Source: an uncultured Blautia sp. (GTDB taxonomy: Bacteria > Bacillota > Clostridia > Lachnospirales > Lachnospiraceae). From it: a stretch of 25,460 nucleotides of DNA. The stretch is taken from NCBI GenBank assembly GCA_934394595.1, contig CAKRRX010000027.1:1-25460 (forward strand), in the 5' to 3' direction. The position numbers and the translations under genes were made by a program. Of the stretch, positions 23,279 to 25,460 are shown in pieces. Every line of letters begins with the position of its first letter. Position 1 is the first letter of the stretch. The notes below the pieces were generated by a model. The model saw only the letters and a program-made list of their open reading frames with translations. It was not told where the DNA came from and searched no databases.

Positions 23279-23722
23279 ATGTTAAAAGGAATTCCTGAAA
23301 TACTTTCACCACAGCTTTTAAAGGTTTTATGCGAGATGGGCCACAGCGACCGTATCGTTATCGCAGATGGTAATTTCCCGGTAGAATCCATGGGAAAAAA
23401 TGCAGTTGTTGTACGTTGTGACGGACATGGCGTTCCGGAGCTTCTGGATGCAATCCTTACTGTTATCCCCCTTGATGCTTATGTTGAGAAGCCAGTCACC
23501 CTCATGGAAGTTATGCCAGGTGATCCGGTAAAGACCCCGATCTGGGATACCTACAAAGAGATCGTCTCCAAACATGACGACCGCGGCGCAGAGGCAGTAG
23601 GAAATATTGAGCGTTTCGCTTTCTATGAGGAAGCAAAGAAGGCTTACTGTATCATCGCTACAGGTGAGAAGGCTGTTTATGCAAATGTTATGCTTCAGAA
23701 AGGTGTCGTGATCAACGACTGA
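23279..23722 (+). CDS. FucU/RbsD-family sugar mutarotase (L-fucose mutarotase-like)
   Basis: This 147-residue cytoplasmic enzyme should interconvert alpha and beta anomers of a sugar. The pattern fits FucU: LLKVLCEMGHSDRIVIADGN (H22), PVESMG, a GDP segment, ERFAFYEEAKKA (R112, Y116) and IIATGEKAVYANVMLQKGV at the C terminus. E. coli FucU is 140 residues with the same blocks. Fucose isomerase and fuculokinase are absent here, so the true sugar may differ; it is divergent from the aldolase operon and probably serves it or the rhamnose-type importer. AAGGGAG about 8 bases upstream supports the ATG. No strong promoter was seen; TTGAAA at 23194 has only poor -10 partners. Confidence 0.92.
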   Translation: MLKGIPEILSPQLLKVLCEMGHSDRIVIADGNFPVESMGKNAVVVRCDGHGVPELLDAILTVIPLDAYVEKPVTLMEVMPGDPVKTPIWDTYKEIVSKHDDRGAEAVGNIERFAFYEEAKKAYCIIATGEKAVYANVMLQKGVVIND

Positions 23723-23759
23723 TTTTACCATTTTTATACATGAGACTCCTATGAAAGAG

Positions 23760-23802
23760 GATGCCGCCGATCAAACAAAAGTGATCTGGCGGTATCTTTT
23801 TT
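23760..23802 (+). terminator. Terminator of the FucU-like gene
   Basis: GATGCCGCCGATCA (23760-23773) pairs with TGATCTGGCGGTATC (23782-23796), with one bulge and one G-T pair, followed by TTTTTT. It lies 38 bases after the gene. Confidence 0.88.
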
Positions 23803-23809
23803 CTCATAC

Positions 23810-23863
23810 AAAAAGACCACCGCCGGACAGATACATCTTCTTTCCTGTCCGGCAGTGGCCTTT
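23810..23863 (-). terminator. Terminator of the SH3 surface-protein gene
   Basis: AAAGACCACCGCCGGACAG (23812-23830) pairs with CTGTCCGGCAGTGGCCTTT (23845-23863) with two mismatches, and on the minus strand is followed by a T-run. With the preceding element it separates two convergent genes. Confidence 0.87.
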
Positions 23864-23887
23864 GTACTTATTGATCAGAGATCTTCA

Positions 23888-25144
23888 TTATTTGTTTCCG
23901 TGATTTTTGTTTTTCTTAAGAAGCCAGATCACAACTCCGATTCCTATCAGGATCACAACGATCAGGATCCAGATAACCGGATTCTTCACCCAGGAAGAAG
24001 TTTGGGCATTCTCACTGGAAGCCTCAGTGCCTTCAGGAGCTGCTGTCACAGTTGTCCCTTCTGTAGGAGCCGGGGTATCTGTAGGCTCCAAAGTAGGGGT
24101 AACGGTATTGGTTGGCTCTGGTGTTGGAGTAACCGTATTGGTCGGCTCCGGAGTAGGCGTAACCGTATTCGTAGGTTCCGGAGTAGGGGTAACCGTATTA
24201 GTCGGCTCTGGAGTCGGAGTGCTGGTCGGCTTTGGAGTAGGCGTATTGGTTGGCTTTGGTGTTGGGGTATTTGTTGGAGTCGGAGTACTGGTTGGCTTCG
24301 GAGTCGGGGTACTGGTGGGCTTTGGTGTAGGAGTGGCGGTAGCCACAGGTGATGGAGTGATCTTTCCATTTCCACCTGCTTTTCCTACTTCTGCAGTATC
24401 CTGTGAACCGGTATCTGTCCCATCCAAGGCACTGCTCTTTCCTTCGCTGCCTTCTGCTACAGCCTCCCCTGCACTCTCCTGCCCAGGTACAGGTGTAAGA
24501 TCCAGGTCTGCTGCATCTCCACCATTTTCAGGAATCAGCTCTACTGCACTTTTCTCTGTGTTGGTGGCCTTTCCGATATTCACCCATCCGGTCACATCTC
24601 CGGCTGAAGTATGTCCCCAAAGGCCATCCTTTCCGGTATCTACTTCTGTGTCAATATAAAGGCTCTCGCCATTTGCAATTCCACAGCCGCCGGAAACCGT
24701 TCCATATTTTTCTCCCGGTCCTTTATACAGGGATACAGAACCATCCTCCTTGGCAGCTACCTTGATGCTGTAATTCACTTCTTCACTGCCGAAAAGCTTC
24801 AGTTCGGAAGCTACAGCCTCAGCAAGGGTGGCTGGCTTCATATAATTTTCCTGAAGAAAACCATACATTCCGTGAAGCTGTGTATACAGCCACACCTTTC
24901 CACTCTCATCCTTGCTCTCTCCCTCTACATGAACGGCAGTTCCATTTGGGATCAGCTCATCATTTAACTTCGTGCTATCTGCGCTGGCCTCCGAATACAG
25001 ATTCACACCTCCATCCGGTGACTCCACGATCATATAATAGTCTGTCTTATAATCCACATTCTGTGCCTTCCCTGCATCTGCCCATACGCATACAGACATA
25101 CACAGGCTTAAAAGCACTGCCAAAACCGTCCCCAGCTTCTTCAT
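23888..25144 (-). CDS. Cell-surface protein: signal peptide, two SH3-like domains, Pro/Thr stalk, C-terminal membrane anchor
   Basis: This 418-residue protein has a signal peptide at about 1-22 (KKLGTVLAVLLSLCMSVCVWA) that is followed by two bacterial SH3-like repeats (about 36-104 and 125-193; each has a VNLY/VSLY strand and ends in a G-F/W-V turn). An acidic linker leads to a Pro/Thr stalk (about 268-362) built from PTPEPTNTVT and PTSTPTPK units. A transmembrane helix (about 390-409) ends in a basic tail, KKNKNHGNK. No LPXTG motif is present, so anchoring is by membrane, not sortase. SH3-like domains often bind cell-wall peptide, and the stalk would span the wall. AGAGG about 6 bases upstream supports the start. 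It is monocistronic and appears unrelated to the sugar genes. Function unknown. Confidence 0.85.
   Translation of the reverse strand: MKKLGTVLAVLLSLCMSVCVWADAGKAQNVDYKTDYYMIVESPDGGVNLYSEASADSTKLNDELIPNGTAVHVEGESKDESGKVWLYTQLHGMYGFLQENYMKPATLAEAVASELKLFGSEEVNYSIKVAAKEDGSVSLYKGPGEKYGTVSGGCGIANGESLYIDTEVDTGKDGLWGHTSAGDVTGWVNIGKATNTEKSAVELIPENGGDAADLDLTPVPGQESAGEAVAEGSEGKSSALDGTDTGSQDTAEVGKAGGNGKITPSPVATATPTPKPTSTPTPKPTSTPTPTNTPTPKPTNTPTPKPTSTPTPEPTNTVTPTPEPTNTVTPTPEPTNTVTPTPEPTNTVTPTLEPTDTPAPTEGTTVTAAPEGTEASSENAQTSSWVKNPVIWILIVVILIGIGVVIWLLKKNKNHGNK
24084..24341 (-). repeat. Coding tandem repeat (30-bp and 24-bp units) for the Pro/Thr stalk
   Basis: Four 30-bp units run from 24084 to 24203, each encoding a PTPEPTNTVT-like decapeptide. 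From 24204 to 24341 the units are mostly 24 bp (PTSTPTPK-like), with one 18-bp unit at 24276-24293. Units differ at silent positions. Such arrays can change copy number by slippage or recombination, altering stalk length without breaking the frame. Confidence 0.9.
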
Positions 25145-25173
25145 AATTATCCTCTTTCCTGTAATTTTCAGAT

Positions 25174-25188
25174 AGGCATACTATGCCT
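25174..25188. promoter_or_regulatory. 15-bp palindrome in the leader of the SH3 protein gene
   Basis: AGGCATA-C-TATGCCT is a perfect odd palindrome 30 bases before the ATG and downstream of the predicted start point. It fits a dimeric repressor site better than an RNA hairpin, because the loop would be too tight at full pairing. The binder is unknown. Confidence 0.4.
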
Positions 25189-25217
25189 GATTTTATTTTC
25201 ATTCTGTTATGCTATCT

Positions 25218-25245
25218 ATTTTAACATGCTCTGCAAAAGTTGCAA
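25218..25245 (-). promoter_or_regulatory. Candidate promoter of the SH3 protein gene
   Basis: On the minus strand TTGCAA (25240-25245), a 16-base spacer and TAAAAT (25218-25223) predict a start near 25211 and a leader of about 66 bases. A second candidate further upstream is TTGACC (25311-25316) with TAATAT at 25288-25293. Confidence 0.5.
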
Positions 25246-25292
25246 GCAGTATTTTCCTTTTTTTACAAGAAATATCTCCAACAGACAATATT

Positions 25293-25318
25293 ATGATACC
25301 AGTGTCAAAAGGTCAAAA
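25293..25318. repeat. 26-bp repeat, second copy (first at 17380-17405)
   Basis: This segment matches 17380-17405 at 23 of 26 positions, including an exact 13-base block, CAAAAGGTCAAAA. Both copies read the same way and lie upstream of minus-strand genes. Read on the minus strand it contains TTGACC, here followed after 17 bases by TAATAT, so it may be a conserved promoter or a dispersed intergenic element. Confidence 0.55.
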
Positions 25319-25460
25319 AGCTGTTCGTGCTTGCACGATAAAGCTTTTGAACTTGGGACACGCCAAATATGAGAAAGTAGCGATTTACGCAGTAAATCAG
25401 CGGATTTCGAATATTTGGAGGATTGCAGGAGCAGCGTAGCTGCGTAGCAATCCGGGTATC
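25316..25460. other. Structured, repeat-like stretch at the right edge, no convincing gene
   Basis: The 316 bases after the SH3 gene contain no convincing gene. Besides the promoter elements listed, this part holds three inverted repeats. AAAAGCT...AGCTTTT (25316-25348) has an inner CGTGC/GCACG and a T-run on the minus strand. GATTTA/TAAATC spans 25382-25398. A nested GGATTGC...GCAATCC (25420-25453) encloses GCAGC/GCTGC. A minus-strand frame is open from the edge to a stop at 25305 (52 codons), but it crosses all these structures, so it is probably not coding. Confidence 0.5.

Noticed and set aside
24084..24341. Possible CRISPR-like array
   Set aside because: Units are contiguous coding repeats of 30, 24 and 18 bp with no unique spacers, and no cas genes are present.
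23907..24659. 250-codon plus-strand frame rich in Gly/Val repeats
   Set aside because: It is the reverse complement of the Pro/Thr stalk coding repeat, with no ribosome site. The minus-strand frame has signal peptide, SH3-like domains and anchor.

Overview
The window looks like a chromosomal carbohydrate-use region of a low-to-mid GC anaerobic Firmicute, most likely a Lachnospiraceae member close to Blautia. This is inferred from strong AGGAGG ribosome sites, two YesN/YesM-type two-component systems, RbsA/RbsC-type sugar ABC genes and the overall gene style; no rRNA or marker gene is present to prove it. There are no tRNA or rRNA genes, insertion sequences, phage genes or CRISPR arrays.

Layout, left to right. 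(1) Positions 1-49 hold the first codons of a divergent sugar ABC ATPase that runs off the left edge. Across a 260-bp regulatory gap is a plus-strand YesN-type response regulator and YesM-type kinase pair (310-3708), ending in a bidirectional terminator. (2) On the minus strand, rhaB-rhaA (6610-3872) encode L-rhamnulose kinase and L-rhamnose isomerase, with their own promoter and a perfect palindrome at the predicted start site. (3) Next is a minus-strand operon (11537-6813) for a ribose/rhamnose-type ABC importer: permease, double ATPase, permease, binding protein. (4) A second minus-strand sensory operon (17291-11695) encodes a YesN regulator, an ApbE flavin transferase, a YesM kinase and a membrane-tethered sugar-binding protein. 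(5) A minus-strand catabolic operon (23050-17576) encodes a GatY-like class II aldolase, a LacI regulator, a xylulokinase-family kinase, a GatD-like dehydrogenase and an aldo/keto reductase. (6) A divergent FucU-type mutarotase (23279-23722) follows. (7) The last gene is a cell-surface SH3 protein with a Pro/Thr stalk (25144-23888). The right edge is a structured, repeat-like non-coding stretch.

How it fits together. The binding protein plus kinase plus regulator in operon 4 resembles the XylFII-LytS-YesN sugar-sensing system of Clostridium beijerinckii, and it sits directly upstream of the importer operon. It probably senses an external sugar and switches on importer genes. RhaA and RhaB supply the first two steps of L-rhamnose catabolism, but no RhaD aldolase is present. 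Operon 5 plus FucU looks like a PTS-free route for a sugar or polyol: mutarotation, oxidation, phosphorylation, aldol cleavage and aldehyde reduction. Its substrate is not identifiable from the sequence.

Most interesting signals: paired A/T-rich boxes about 20-21 bp apart just upstream of three different minus-strand promoters (about 116-144, 11635-11665 and 23161-23191), which may be shared regulator sites; the ApbE gene inside a sugar-sensing operon; the uncharacterised aldolase/kinase/dehydrogenase/AKR/FucU cluster; and a 26-bp repeat found at 17380 and 25293.
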